From Ailurus styani (lineage: Eukaryota; Chordata; Mammalia; Carnivora; Ailuridae): a stretch of DNA of 64,000 nucleotides. Positions within the stretch are counted from its first letter, which is position 1. Each line of letters begins with the position of its first letter. The notes under the pieces were generated by a model. It saw only the letters and a program-made list of their open reading frames with translations. It made no database searches and was not told where the DNA came from. Both the position numbers and the translations under genes were made by a program. Of this stretch, positions 11,580-24,099 are shown piece after piece. The DNA is taken from positions 4,276,536 through 4,340,535 of the forward strand of contig LNAC01000032.1 in NCBI GenBank assembly GCA_002007465.1, given 5' to 3'.

Positions 11580-12059
11580 CAATATAGTGAGACTCAGTTA
11601 TTGTTCTTTTTAGTGTTCTGGTGGCTTCCTAATTTTTCTCTGGCTCTTTGCCAGCATTGGGTGCATTCACTTTGTTCCTACATTACCTTTTCTAGATTCA
11701 TGCAACATGAAAAATGTGTAACTCATCTCTAACACTGTGTCTTGTCTTACTGGTTAATTAATGATTTTAGTTAGTTTGGATGCCAAAGGTTTATACTCTT
11801 TAGGAATCTGAACCTGTCATCTCAGATGGGGTTTGAATTCCCCAGGCCTTTTGACTCATGGGTATTTTAAGATGACTGAGTATTCCAAGGTAAATAGTCA
11901 CGGTCTCATAACTACCAGTCAGTGAGTTTCTTTGCCCTAGATCCATTGCCTAAAGAGAATGTGTCACAGTGCTGTTTTTACTTACATTACTTTGTCCATC
12001 TTGTAGGATCCCCAATCCTTTGCTGGGCTGATCAGTACCTCAGTGAGAGATGCGGAACA

Positions 12060-12412
12060 AGTCTGCCAAGGGCTGAATTGTGTTCCCCCAAAAGCTTATG
12101 GTTAGGAAGCCCTAACTCTCTGGTGTGATGGTACTTGGAGGTAATTGGGTTTAGAGGACGTCATGAGGGTGGGGCCCTCATGATGGGATTTGTGCCCTTA
12201 TAAGAAGAGACGCCAGAGAACTTTGCCACGTGAGGACACAGTGAGATGGTAACCATCCACCAGCCAGGAAGCCATTCCTATCAGGGAACCAACTGGCTGG
12301 CACCTTGATCTTGGATGTCCCAGTCTCCAGAACTGTGAGAAATAAATTCTGATAGTTTAAGCTACACAGTCTATAGTATTTTGTTATAGCAGCCTGATCA
12401 GACAAAGACAGT
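12060..12412 (+). mobile_element. ERVL-MaLR type solo LTR (MLT1-like)
   Basis: An old non-coding endogenous retroviral LTR. Landmarks are 'gctgaattgtgttccccc', 'ggtgtgatggtacttgg', 'ggggccctcatgatggga', 'cttataagaagagac', 'cagaactgtgagaaataaat' and 'gtattttgttatagcagcc'. No internal retroviral genes are seen next to it. Confidence 0.75.
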
Positions 12413-12635
12413 GACAATCCCTATTTCTCCCCAAGCCAACTCTAATGACAATGAGAAATTGAAACCAAAATATAGCTCTTTTATCCCAAAATTAGCTATT
12501 GGAATAAAAGTTCATTGCATTGCATGTTTGTCCTGTGGCCCTCCAAATAACAGATGTGTTTTATATTTAAAATGTATTTGATATGCTTCATAAAGTAAGT
12601 GCTAGACACTCAAGGATCTAAGTATTTGGAATCAG

Positions 12636-12640
<5 letters not shown>

Positions 12641-12684
<44 letters not shown>
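12641..12684. repeat. (GT)22 microsatellite
   Basis: A pure dinucleotide run of 44 bases, likely length-variable between individuals. Confidence 0.98.
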
Positions 12685-12687
<3 letters not shown>

Positions 12688-12764
12688 ACAAAAATATTAA
12701 CATTCAGCAATCTAAATAAGTCACCAATAATAACAAAAATAGTGCCAGTGATAATACTAATAAT

Positions 12765-12975
12765 AATAGTAATAGTAGCTCCTATTTATTGAATGTCTCT
12801 TGTGGCTAGATGCTGTGTTAAGTGCTATACAAATATTATACTATTCAAATTAATCTGCACATAAATCCTGAAGGAAGTACTATGTCTCTTATTTTAAGAT
12901 AAGACAACTAAGGATCAGAGAGCCTGACTAATTTGCCCAAGCTCACACAGCTGGTAATAGTCATTACTAGGCTGT
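12765..12975 (-). mobile_element. MIR, nearly full length
   Basis: Inverted MIR order: 'gtagctcctatttattgaat', 'gctgtgttaagtgctataca', 'ctcttattttaagataag', then 'gcccaagctcacacagctgg'. Confidence 0.85.
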
Positions 12976-15900
12976 GAAAAAGGCTATGACAATGATGATA
13001 ATGAGAAGCCACCTGGGCCCATGAACAAGGAGGACCTGGGAGGCAGGATGAGGATGAGGTACCATCAGGTAAAGGTGAATGAGTACACGGTTAATACCAC
13101 TGGGGGCACCTGCCCCTGTAGCCACTTCTTCCTGATTCCATCCACCCTCCACTCCCCAAGGCAAGTGCACACCCACAGGAGAAAGGATAAGGCTGCAGAG
13201 AGAGAGTTGAAAATGTAAGTTTTGTGTATGTGCAGCTCTTGCCCGTGGCCACATTGTCCTGGTGACGGGACCCAGCGATGCTGCCATGACTCTGGGAGCT
13301 GATCGAGGTCTCACGAAAGCACTCAGGGGCAGAAATGTCATTTCCTTCGGCCTGAGGCATCTCATTCAATAAACTTGTTCTGTCACCAAAGAGGGAATAA
13401 CAAAGATGCCTTCTCTTTTCTCTGCCCAGAAACTTAGCTCTGCTAAGCAACCCCACAGCCAATGACGACAGGAGTTTGGAGGGAAGTTCTTTTTGATGCA
13501 CACTTTGGATGCAGTGGGACCTTTCAGATTCTATGTGGATCATCTGTTCTCAACATCATGCCATTGGCCATAATGCCTTCCTGATCTATAGGGTCCCCCC
13601 TTCTTTTTCATGGAATCTGTGAGGTCCCATGTAGAAATACGGTCACCTTATTGAAGTCTGAGTTGGTCAAAGTCACGATTCTTCATTTGAGGAGAGCACT
13701 CTGGGGACATACTGTTCCTCTGGCCTCAGATGGGCTGGAAATCCCTGTACAGACACTGAGTCAGCACCACTCCCCTCAGAGGCCACGGCCGGCCATCCTT
13801 TTCTGTCAGCGTGACTCACGGAGGATGTCCATCTTTTGGGTCTCTTGAACTGTGCCCTGGGCACTTGCCAGGCATGGTTTTAGCAGGTTTGTCGAGTCTG
13901 GCTTCCTGCCCAGAGTTGCCACTGAAACTTTGGCTTACCTCCTGTGAGTTGGCTGGAACCAGGAAGAACTAAACTTGGCGTGGTGGCCCACATCCCAAGT
14001 GCCCTCATTTCACAGGACATCCGGCTTTTTGTCTGCCTTCCTGACCAGGCCCCATGAAGTTGCTCATGAGTTCTGCTCCCCAAAAAACTCCCATTCCCTT
14101 CCCTCCAGTCTCTCTCACCAGGAGCTAAAGGAGAGGGCAGTGGCAGGTTTAGACCGCTTTACTGGTAGGTGGGACACTGATTCATAGCATCCCTCTCTCC
14201 TCTACATGAGGAAGAAACTAAAGAGACCCAGTCATCAGATAGACCAAAACACTCATGGTATCACTGCTAAAGCCGGCATTGAGAACACAGCGTGGGCAGC
14301 CAACACAAATGACTTCTCCTCATTTATCTAAGAGATGTTCTTAGCCAGAGCAGTTAGAGGATTATGGGGCAACATCCCCCTCCCAGGGGCAAGGTGTTCC
14401 CTGAAGAGCTTATACAGTGGAGAAGGACTTGAGGGAGGCAAAAGAGGGACAGAAGGGAGTCCCCTTGAACCTCCTCCAACAGGCAATCATGGACCCGGTA
14501 TCTGGCCTGACATGAGTCACTGCTTTTGGGGGCAGAGGGAAGGGAGATGTAAGAAAAAGAGAATGCACTGACTTCCTTTCCACTTCTGAGAATGCAGAAG
14601 CTCCTACACTGGTGGGCTGTTGGGAACCTGGGGAAAGGGGAACAGCAAACACCAGCAACGCTTATGTCCTTCCACACCCCCCAGGACTTGTGGTGGACAA
14701 GCAGTGAAAAGGAAGTATAAGAACAGAAGGAAATGTTAGAAATATGAAACATCCTGGAAAACAATTCAAAGATCCAAATGCCTGCTATCTTGTGGACAGT
14801 TTTTAATTACTGAACATTAGGCACATTAAACACACTAAACTTACAGAGTAAGAAGGCAAGGGGAAGAATGGTTGACCTGCTGAAGAACCAAACTCTATAC
14901 TCAGAACTACACATTTCATGGATTTTGCTGAGGCTGAAATATTTTTTTTAATGACCAATGCTTTTTATGACAGCAGGTAAGAGCCTCATGGAACATAAAC
15001 TAAGATTGTATTTTCACTATTCAAGTAGCCTAGGATTTTAAAATCGCTAAAATAACCAGATTCACCTTTTTTTTTTTTTCCCCGATATGGCACTCTTGAT
15101 TTCCTTTGAAAATGCTGGGAGTTTGAAGTGGCATTGTCGGGTCAAAGGGAAATCTTACCCCTTGGACAAAATAGCCAGTGATCTCATATCAGGAGCTGCC
15201 AACCACTCCCACCAATGAGAGGATTTCCGTCATGGCCAAGGAAATCACAGATTTTGTATAGTAGGAGAACAGGAGAGTGGGAGTGGAGACAGTTTTCAAC
15301 AGTGTGTGCTCACAGGCCTTCCCAGAGCTGTTCTAATAAGGCCACACAAACTCTGGAGCTAAAAACTCGTTTAGGACAGCTGGCTAATCTTCATGGATTA
15401 ATCAGGTTGGAACGAACTTGAAAACTGGAGACTTGGTAAGAACAGCAGCGCACACTTGAGGCGGAATTTCCCATGAATACTATTTTTAAAAATACCTAGA
15501 GACTTGACATTTTTATAAAAATAACTTGGTATTCTTTGCATACAAGTGTGATCCATTAGAGGGGAGATTTACAGCAGCTCAGTTCCACAGTGATCTCATA
15601 AAAACATGAATAGAGAGACATTTGCTTTTGAATATAGAGTAAAAGCTAGCACACCATATAGAAACCCTTTGCAATGTTTTCCTCCCAGAATTAGCACAGC
15701 ACTTTGAAAATGTGTCATATGCAGAGGGACTTTTACAGTCTCAGAGGGAACTGGGAGAGAGGAAGAATTCAAGCTTTTGATCCCCATTCAGATGCTACAG
15801 ACACAAAGTACATTTCGTACATTTTGGCATATTAAAAGGACAGTGCTTAGGAGACTCCGTGTGCATTACAAAGTAGATGTGTTCAAAGGGACCTCTGGGT

Positions 15901-15984
15901 GATTACATGTCCATGATTACATTGCATGTGATTTTAGTACTCATCTTGCTGGGCTCCCTCCGTCCTTCACTCACTTTGAGGAAG
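12976..15984. other. intergenic, nothing recognised
   Basis: Three kilobases without a confident gene, RNA or repeat. Several overlapping open frames (132-150 codons on the minus strand near 12967-13543, 136 codons at 14354-14764) lack recognisable domains and sit over each other in different frames. Confidence 0.4.
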
Positions 15985-16300
15985 GGAGCCGCCATGGAGG
16001 GGGCAGCCCCCTGCAGCGAGGAACTGTGGGAGGCCTCCGAGAGCTAAGGACCGCAACCAGGCAGCAAGAAAATGAGGCGGATTCAAGGAACCGAATTCTG
16101 CCAACAACTACATGGGATTGGAAGTAGATCCTTTCATGGTTGAGTCTTGGGTGAGAACAGGACTCTGGCTGACACCTTGTTTGCCACCTTGTTAAGGCCC
16201 TGAGCAGAGAAGCCAGCTGTACCGTGCCTCTACCCCCAACTCACAGAAACTGGGAGACAATAAACGGGAGCTCTTTCAGGCTGCCAAGTCCGTGGAAATG
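15985..16300 (+). mobile_element. MLT1-like LTR fragment
   Basis: 'gaattctgccaacaactaca' followed by 'gggattggaagtagatcc', and later 'cagaaactgggagacaataa', matches the 3' part of an ERVL-MaLR LTR. It is truncated and diverged. Confidence 0.6.
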
Positions 16301-17828
16301 TTGTTAGATGGAAAAACAAAAACACAACAACGAAAAAACCCTGATATAATCTATTTCTCACGGTGGAATAACTGTCAGTCATGAGTATCAGAGGAAGTCC
16401 ATGAAAAAGTCAAAGGAGCAGATGGTAGCATATACACCTTGAGTCACAGGATGAGGGTCTAACTCAAACCAGGACCTCTTCACTGCAGAGACCGTGAGAA
16501 GGTGAGACATTGGAAGGTCTGGAGCTACAGAGTTCTTTGTGCCCTGAGAGACTGGACCGTCCTCTATGGTCTGTTCTCAGCACGCTTTGAGACGACACTG
16601 GAAGAAGTCCATTTCCCACATAGTTCTTACTAGACCAAAAAGATACCCTTAAAAATTAACCATCATGCAAATGTAGAAAGAGTTGGTACATCTTTCTCAT
16701 TCCTTGCAACAAAGGATAGACTGGAAAAACAGAGGTTCAAAGGTCGTTATTTTTCTTCTTTGTTAGCAGCATAACATGATGTGCGGAAATGAGACTTAAG
16801 AGGGAAGAGAAAATTACTTAAACCGACTTCTCTTGACCCTATTTTGTTTTCTGCCTCAGAAGCATGAATTCTCAAGGTTCATGGTGCTGCCAGGAGCAAG
16901 GGACCCTTTGCAGCAACCCAGTACAGCTTGAAGGGGCTCTCGACAGCCGCTGGCGACAAGGAGAGAAGGGATGGAGGCCCAGAGAGCCCCTCATCTTGCA
17001 TCTCCCCTGCCCCACGTCCCAGGGACGACTGATGGCCAGGCTTCTCTCCTGACCCAAGGAAAGATGTGTTACAAAGCTTGATGGCGTTCAACTTCCAAAT
17101 GAATACCGGGACCTTTGGTTTGTAAAGAGGCCTCTACTCTGCTTGGAGAAGATCAAGCTGGTGGTAATGGGAGGGAGAATCAAGGGAACTGACCCATATC
17201 CGGCTGGGTCAGAAGCAGTGCTAAACCTTGGGACAAGCCCTGCTAGCTCTTTGGAAGATGCACATAACCCATAACCGTTTGGAGCCTTGTTTGGAAACCA
17301 AAGTACAATCTCTCGCTCTAGGTCTCCATGTTTCACATTAGCTTGAACTGACTAGAAAGGACAGCCTGAGTGGGAAGTAGAGAAGCAGCATTAAGTTGTA
17401 TCTGCTAAGGCAGAATCCACTGGGATGGAAGAATGATGGGGGTGGGGAGGACCCTGTGCTTGGAGGCCAAGGGCCCGATGAGCCAGGGGCCCCGAGCTAA
17501 CCCACGTATCCAAGGACACACAAGGACCCGCTCACTCAAGGGACAGCACCACCTCTCAAATGATTTTAACCTCTATTGAAAAAACCCTCTTTTATTCAAT
17601 GAACACCATCCCAGCTAAAAAGCTACAGCTTTCCAAGCAGAGTAAGGCAAGGTGTTTTGGGGGTTGCTTTGCTTGTTTCGTTTCTACATATTATTCAGAA
17701 GGCCCCAGACATTTTTGGTATTTTATGAAGAATTCTCCCAGCATTTAACTCTAAGCAACATAATTTTCACTAACACTTAGCAGCTTTAAGGAACGGTTGG
17801 AATAAAATGCCATTTTAAAGCAAACCCA
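16301..17828. other. intergenic, nothing recognised
   Basis: No gene or confident repeat seen. Short frames at 16864-17336 overlap on both strands without family resemblance. Confidence 0.4.
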
Positions 17829-18049
17829 GGGGCGCCTGGGTGGCTCAGTGGGTTAAAGCCTCTGCCTTCGGCTCAGGTCATGATCTCGGGGTCCTGGGAT
17901 CCAGGCCCGCTTTGGGCTCCCTGCTCAGCAGGGAGCCTGCTTCCTCCTCTCTCTCTCTCTCTGCCTGCCTCTCTGCCTACTTGTGATCTCTCTCTCTGTG
18001 TCAAATAAGTAAATAAAAATCTTTTTTAAAATAATAAAATAAATAAAAT
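17829..18049 (+). mobile_element. young CanSINE
   Basis: Near-consensus plus-strand copy with the CTGCCTGCCTCTCTGCCTAC body and an AAATAAA-rich tail. The flanks share AAACCCA. Confidence 0.93.
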
Positions 18050-19204
18050 AAACCCAAAGTAGAACATAATATACTGTATTTTGTGTATCAGAAGGGCTCC
18101 ACACAGTCATTTCGAGATACAACTGCAAGTTCTTTTTCCAACACTGGCATTGGTCTGGCCACAAATTTACCTGGTTTTCCGCCTCCTATATGGCCCACAG
18201 GCATTTTGCTTTCTGTGGTAAGCTTCCAGAATAAAGCTGACTTATCCACAGGGGCATCTGAACGTCTCCTTTAGCCTCGTTGTGATAATACTTTACTGAA
18301 AACTTAGAAGAAACTAAGTGGAGTCTGAAATGAACCGAGTCCTCCGGATCTATGACTTCTGTTAATGCCCACTGCTAATTCCCCTTCAGTGGTCCCCAGA
18401 ACAACTGGGAGGAAACAGCAAACTTTGTTGCTGGTTTGGGATTGAAAAAGAAAGATTCCTATTGGCCTGGGCTTTCCTCTATATATTACTGAAGGACTAC
18501 CAACTACTCAGGTCTGGCTTTCTGAGAACCCAACCTCGTGCATTATTACACCCCAGGCCTCCAGGGAATGTTTCCATGGTTCAGTGGAGCAAGTGAAAGA
18601 AAGGAAAGAGGCCAGTAATTACAAATGGATCGTGAATCATTTCCTGCAGCATAATAAGGCTTCTGGAGTCCCTAGAAGGCCTCTCTACAGAGGCAGTCCA
18701 AAGTCCCGGAGAAACGACTCAGTGTTTATGGTTTATCCCTTCCATCGAATATTATGAAGAAGGTAGTAGGAGTGTGTTCAACTTCAGGGAAAGCTATTCA
18801 TTAAGCGATGTTAATTATAAGCCTTTACGTGTAGGTTTGGATAGCAAAGGTACAAATGAAACAAAAAGTCTGAGAGGATGTATACCAAAGTCGTAGCAAT
18901 GGTTATTTCCAGATTGAGATAGGAGTCTTTCTTTCTTCTCTTCCTCCCCTCCTCCTTCCTTCCTTTCCCCCCTCTTCTGGAATTTTCTCAGTAGTCCACA
19001 GTCAGCAGTTAGGGGTTTGGGCAACCTCAAATATTCAATGAGTTCTCTTGGTGCGACTAAATGGGTGTTCAGACATTGAAGCCTCCTCCTGCTCCCGGTC
19101 TGGACGATGGACAGCCTGGCCTCTGTGGCTTGCTCTACTGCTCTGCAGTAGAGAAGAGAATTTTAAAGGCCAGTCCTGGAGTCGAGTCATGGCGCTGGTA
19201 CCTA
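18050..19204. other. intergenic, nothing recognised
   Basis: No gene seen. A CT-rich patch at about 18930-18975 gives a low-complexity frame. Confidence 0.4.
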
Positions 19205-19370
19205 TTATCCAAGTGACTTTCGGAAATGTGGTTACTCAATGACCCTCAGATTCCCTGTTTATAAAGTAATACTACCTACGCTCAAGCGCTGTGGTCAAAT
19301 GAGGGGATCATCTATTAGGAGGCCAAGTGGGATAGCAAATGCCAAAGTATGTGGCAACTATAAACAAGCT
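19205..19370 (+). mobile_element. MIR fragment
   Basis: Diverged MIR-like text ('tactcaatgaccctcagatt', 'ccctgtttataaagtaatac'). Confidence 0.5.
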
Positions 19371-19528
19371 GCAGTTGTTAGCTCTTATCCTCAACTCCTC
19401 GCTGTCTGCACAGGAACAGAAGTCAAGGGGACCCAAGCCATGTGGCAGGTTGGCTCCTTACGAGTGGGTTCAGGGCATGGGGAGGTATAATCATTCATTT
19501 GGATATTGATTACCTAAATCAGCTCTGG

Positions 19529-19730
19529 TGGTGCCTGGGTGGCTCCACCGGCTGAGCCGCAGGCTGTTGGTTTTGGCTCAGGTCATGATCTCAGGGTGGT
19601 GGGTTCAAGCCCTGCATGGGTTCTACGCTCCAAGGAGTCTGCTTGTCCCTCTCCTTACCCCTCTGTTCTTCCCCCTGCTCGTGTGCACCCTCTCTCTCTC
19701 TCAAATAAATAGATAAAAATCTTAAAAAAT
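19529..19730 (+). mobile_element. older CanSINE
   Basis: Head 'gtgcctgggtggctccac', B-box region 'gggttcaagccctgcatgg', and tail CAAATAAATAGATAAAAATC. Its sequence is more diverged than the young copies. Confidence 0.88.
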
Positions 19731-20639
19731 AAATTATCCTAGTTGTCTCAACATTATCTTTCTAGTTATTTTTTCCCAAGCCGGTATTTAATCAAAAAGG
19801 CTTTCAGAAACACTAGCTGTGAAACATGAGCGGAGTGGTATGGAAGGAGAAGAACATCTCTGAAATACCCGAGATGTAGCCAAATGTAGCCAAAGCTACA
19901 GTGATTGAGAATGATAGCACCGGGAGCCAAGCAGCACACTGAAAGCCAGGTTCTCTGAAAATCCCCAGGACGTCCCTGTGTGAAACTGGTCTTCTGCCTG
20001 GGGTTAGACAGGACACAACCATATTAATAAAAATTGCAACCCAGACTTGCCCTTTGATGGTGAAGTATTGACCCCAATAAAGAATATTAGCATAAATGAA
20101 TAAGCTTCACTGCAAAAGGGGAAAAAACGTAAACGCATCTTGCTTGTTCTTCATATGTCCATTCTGTGCTTTCTCCCAAGGCAGAGACGAGTTCTTTTAT
20201 ACTTAGAAGCTATTGACAGAAGTCCTGAAAACGTATTCAAGGATAGGTGAGAAGTATAGTGTCTGCCTACTTGACCACACAAGGAAATGTTGGCAGCCCT
20301 GAGGATTTTATTTTTTAAAAGAAAAATCGCAGAAATGGTGCAATAAAAACTCCTAAATCCTTCACCTAGATGCACCAGATGTCAACTTTTGACCTCATTT
20401 GCTTTCTCACTCTACGCATTCATATATTTACTGTTGCTGAACCGTTAGAGTGGAAATTGTGAATCTTATTGTTTATGAGTCTTCCTTCGTTCACCTGAAA
20501 TTGGTTCCCCGACAGGTTAAAAAAAAATTTTTTTTTGGAGTTTTCAGCAGCATGTGAATCTTCTTCATTCAACTTTTCCAATGGCTGGTAGAAGATCTCT
20601 TTACAACGGTGCTTTTCAGTTCAAAACCTGGTCCTGCCC

Positions 20640-20770
20640 CTTCACTTACCCTAAAAAAGCCGCTTAATCTTTCTCACACTCTGTTTTCTCATCTATTGCA
20701 GGCAGGAATCATATCTATACCCTTCGGTTGCAGTGATGATTGAGTTAAACGCCACAGAAAACGCTTTATA
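20640..20770 (+). mobile_element. MIR fragment
   Basis: 'cttaatctttctcacactct' followed by 'gttttctcatctattgcagg' and 'gatgattgagttaaac' follow the MIR core. Confidence 0.55.
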
Positions 20771-20813
20771 ACTGCACATTTTCTATGTGAGGCCAAATAT
20801 AATTATTCTCAGT

Positions 20814-20940
20814 ATATATATATATATATGCATGCATACACGCACACACTGGAGATATATATATACACACACATACTGGAGACACACTGGATATATATAT
20901 ATACACACACACATATATATATACACACACACACACATAC
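20814..20940. repeat. compound (TA)n/(CA)n microsatellite
   Basis: Alternating TA and CA runs with a repeated ACTGGAGA/ACTGGATA spacer. The array is flanked by near-identical copies of AATATAATTATTC(T)CAGTA at about 20796-20813 and 20943-20961. Confidence 0.9.
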
Positions 20941-21139
20941 TGAATATAATTATTCACAGTACCAATGGAATAACACCAACTCAGGTTCTCCTAATTCGGA
21001 ATTAGCCCTAAAGCCATGTTGAATCTTTTTAGGGATTTGATGGTGCCCGCCACAGTGCTGGTATCTGCAGGTACTCAGCAAACTATCAGAGAAGGCAGGG
21101 AGCCTCTGTGCATTGCTCTCAGCCCAAGCCCCCATCTCT

Positions 21140-21310
21140 AAAGCAGCGGTTCTCACACACAAGTCAGCAACCGAATCCTTGCAGGACCCCACCTCCGGCA
21201 TTTGACTCAGTAGATCCGGAGTGGGTCTGAATCTACCTTCCTAACAAGTTCCCTGGTGATGCTGAGGCTGCTGGTTCCCAGACCGCACTTTGAGAACCCC
21301 CGGCACTAAA
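21140..21310 (+). mobile_element. MER5A-like hAT (Charlie) element
   Basis: The end 'agcagcggttctcacacaca' and the opposite end 'cactttgagaacccc' are the MER5-type terminal inverted repeats. The interior has 'tgactcagtagatcc' and 'aacaagttccctggtgatgc'. Confidence 0.75.
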
Positions 21311-21928
21311 TGGTGTGGTAAAGCTGGGCTGATAAGTTTCCAGGGCTTTGCATGTGGGTGACAGCTAAGCTCTATATAAAAGAGCTTGATTCCAGTCATG
21401 CTTCAAAACACTTAAAGCACACACTGAAGGACTCTTTGGTATATATGGATTTTGTCGTATATGGATTAGGTTTGGGGCAGGCTCATGATTCTGTTCCTGA
21501 AAGCACACAGGTGAAGCTTTTGCAGCTGGTCTGCTGACTAATCTTTGAGTAACAAGGGTGACAAGCACAGCTCATGGCTATGCATTTGATTGCTACTAAA
21601 AAGGAATGAGAAAGGCTGTTTTCTATTTATTCCTAAATATCCCAAACTTCCTGCTTCCGGCCAGTGCTCAGATTACTTGGATGGTGAATTCAACCCTGCA
21701 AGAACCAAGGTATGTTTAGTTGTTTTAATTACATTACTTGATAAATGGGCTTACAAAAGTACATATGATGCAAAAAGATAGGGGAAAATTTCTTTTCTGT
21801 GTTTGTGGCTCTTGCTGACCCAAAAGAAAAACAGTCTTCATGAGAGGAGCACTATTGACCCATCATTTACAATGCCTGGTGAATTAAATCATCACACGTT
21901 CTCTTAACTTCACATAAAAAAAAAAGTT

Positions 21929-22129
21929 GGGGCGCCTGGGTGGCTCAGTGGGTTAAAGCCTCTGCCTTCAGCTCAGGTCATGATCTCAGGGTCCTGGGAT
22001 CAAGGCCCGCACCAGGCTCTCTGCTCAGCGGTGGGAGTCTGCTTCCTCCTCTCTCTCTGCCTGCCTCTCTGCCTACTTGTGATCTCTCTCTCTCTCTGTC
22101 AAATAAATAAATAATCTTTAAAAAAAAAA
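21929..22129 (+). mobile_element. young CanSINE
   Basis: Near-consensus plus-strand copy ending in CAAATAAATAAATAATC and an A run. Poly-A/AAAGT sequences flank both sides. Confidence 0.95.
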
Positions 22130-23254
22130 GTCATCCCTCAAATTTTGCATTTTTTTGAGAGTTCATGAACATTTTAATAACACTTTCTATGTAGACATAC
22201 ACCATTTTTTAGCTTATTGATTGGTTGCTAACATGAACTCAAACAAGTATGCACTTGCTTTTGTCCTGCAGCCAATCGGGATTTAAGACACAGTCGCCAT
22301 CCTCAAGTCCTAACCTTCGGAGAACAACATCTCCAGGAGGTTGGTCTGAAGACACTCAGATTCTACCAGTTTTTTAGGTGTTCCATACTTAGGTAGTGGA
22401 GGCAGTGCAGTGACTCTCAAGTTTTTTCTGAAGTCATTTTTTGGCTCTTTCCAAACAGGTTTTTCTCCTGGTTCGAAGTAAATGAGCACACATCCTTCAC
22501 TCACCTACTTCAGCCCCTCTTGTACAACTGGTGCAGCCTGTACACCATCCAGTACTAGCTCTTCCTTCCAGCATGGAAATGGTCTTGCCTTGTGCGACCC
22601 CAGAGCCTGGCTGAACCCCTCAAAGCCAGTCACACTCACCTACTCCTAGCAGGCCTTTAGGAGGCTGCACCGTGCACCATGGGTGGGGTCCCCCCAAATT
22701 GGGGACGGAGGGAGAAGGGATGGAGGCAGAACTATTTCAGAGGTAGAACTACTAAAATTTGTCAGTGATGTAGATACATAAAAATAAGTTTTAGGGACTT
22801 GGCAGACTTCAAGGACTAATGGCCTTGATAAGATATCCCTTTCATTCAGAGAAGGGGTGATTAGCAATGGGGAGTAGGTTTGGGGAGGATTAATAATGAA
22901 CTATAATTAATACACTTGGACTTGGTAAATATGGGGCTCCTTGGATTTTTCCAGTAATAGGTTGCAAATATCGGAGTGTGGCTCTTGGAAGCCAAGGGAG
23001 AAGACTTCAAGGCAGTGGGTGCAGACTCAGTAACTATTGCAGGTGCTTCCTGGTGTAATGATATGTGTGGATTGAATGACGGAAGATACACAATGATGAG
23101 TGACCTCTGAAAAAGCAATTTTTGTAGAACAGTGATGTTAAAGTTCAGAGTAAGGAGTGAGATGGTAGTGGTAGGAAGGCACTGAAGGATTGGTCTCCTG
23201 GAAGGCACTCTTTCTAGAGAGTGGAAAATAGAAAAGAGTAAGGAAGTTTAATCT
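22130..23254. other. intergenic, no supported gene
   Basis: Holds minus-strand frames of 64, 73 and 115 codons (22310-22504, 22646-22867, 22861-23208). None carries a domain I recognise, and their lengths are normal for chance frames in this window. Confidence 0.4.
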
Positions 23255-23430
23255 CAAGCTGACACTTACTAGAATCACCTGGAGAGCTTGTAATTAGCAC
23301 AGTTTGCTGGGCTCCCTCTCAGAGCTCCTGATTCTTGGTTCAGTTATGGAGCCTGAGAATCCGTGATTCTAATAGTACTGATGCTGCTAGGTCCGTGGGG
23401 ACTGCTGTTTGGAAATCATCGATTTAGAAT
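23255..23430 (-). mobile_element. MER5-like hAT fragment
   Basis: 'tagaatcacctggagagctt' near the left and 'tactgatgctgctaggtcc' near the right match MER5-type elements. Diverged; strand uncertain. Confidence 0.55.
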
Positions 23431-23449
23431 TATTGATTTAGATCCAGCT

Positions 23450-23662
23450 TTTGCAACCTTGCACAGTTGACATTTTTAGCCAGATAATTCTTTGTTGTGT
23501 GGAGCTGTCCTATGCTCTATAGGGTGTTTAACAACATATATGGCCTCTACCCACTACATGCAAGTAGCACCCCCAATTTGTGACAGCTAAAAAGGTTTCC
23601 AGGCACTACCAAAATATCCCCCAAGGGTCAAAGTTGCCCGCAGTTGGGAACCACTGCTTTAG
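23450..23662 (+). mobile_element. MER20-like hAT element
   Basis: 'taattctttgttgtgtggag', 'ctgtcctatgctctataggg', 'ggcctctacccactacatgc' and the end 'gttgggaaccactgc' match MER20. Confidence 0.8.
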
Positions 23663-24099
23663 ATAATTTAATGCGTCTGAAAAACACTGTCTGTGGATAA
23701 TTCCAGAATATCTGAAGGAGTTTGGTCTGGAAAATAAAGATAGGCATGAGACAATGGAACAGAGCCTCTGGTTTAGTCATCTGTGCTCTTTGAAATTAAA
23801 TTCCAGATTATGAGTGAGGGCTCAATTATCAGCTTTTAGTGAATTAACCCCAGAAAATTAACTTGGAACTAACCTCCACTATAATTCCAGCCTGTTTTCA
23901 GGTTTCTGCATCCTGGAGCCTTGAAAATCCTATTCTAGTAAATCATCCCCAATTGATGAATGTGGCTTTGTCTTTTAAAATATGGGCTTCCTGGATCCCT
24001 GCCGCAACTTTAAGTGCCCTCAATTATGACTTCCTTATTCTGAAGGCCCTGCCATTTGTTCGACAGACCGATGTTCTGTACCAGGTGAGCGAATTTCAA

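Noticed and set aside
12967..13543. Overlapping 132- and 150-codon minus-strand frames
   Set aside because: They are in different frames of the same DNA, carry no recognised domain, and one begins in MIR sequence.
18565..18590. TGGTTCAGTGG, similar to the D-arm of tRNA-Gly
   Set aside because: Only about 11 bases match, with no flanking duplication and no further tRNA structure.
22310..22504. Minus-strand 64-codon frame with protein-like composition, with a second protein-like frame just beyond it
   Set aside because: I could not match it to any protein. The length is typical of chance frames here, and no splice or retrocopy structure supports it.
22861..23208. Minus-strand 115-codon frame
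   Set aside because: Low-complexity Ser/Pro/Leu-rich text without a domain, upstream gene structure or conserved motif.
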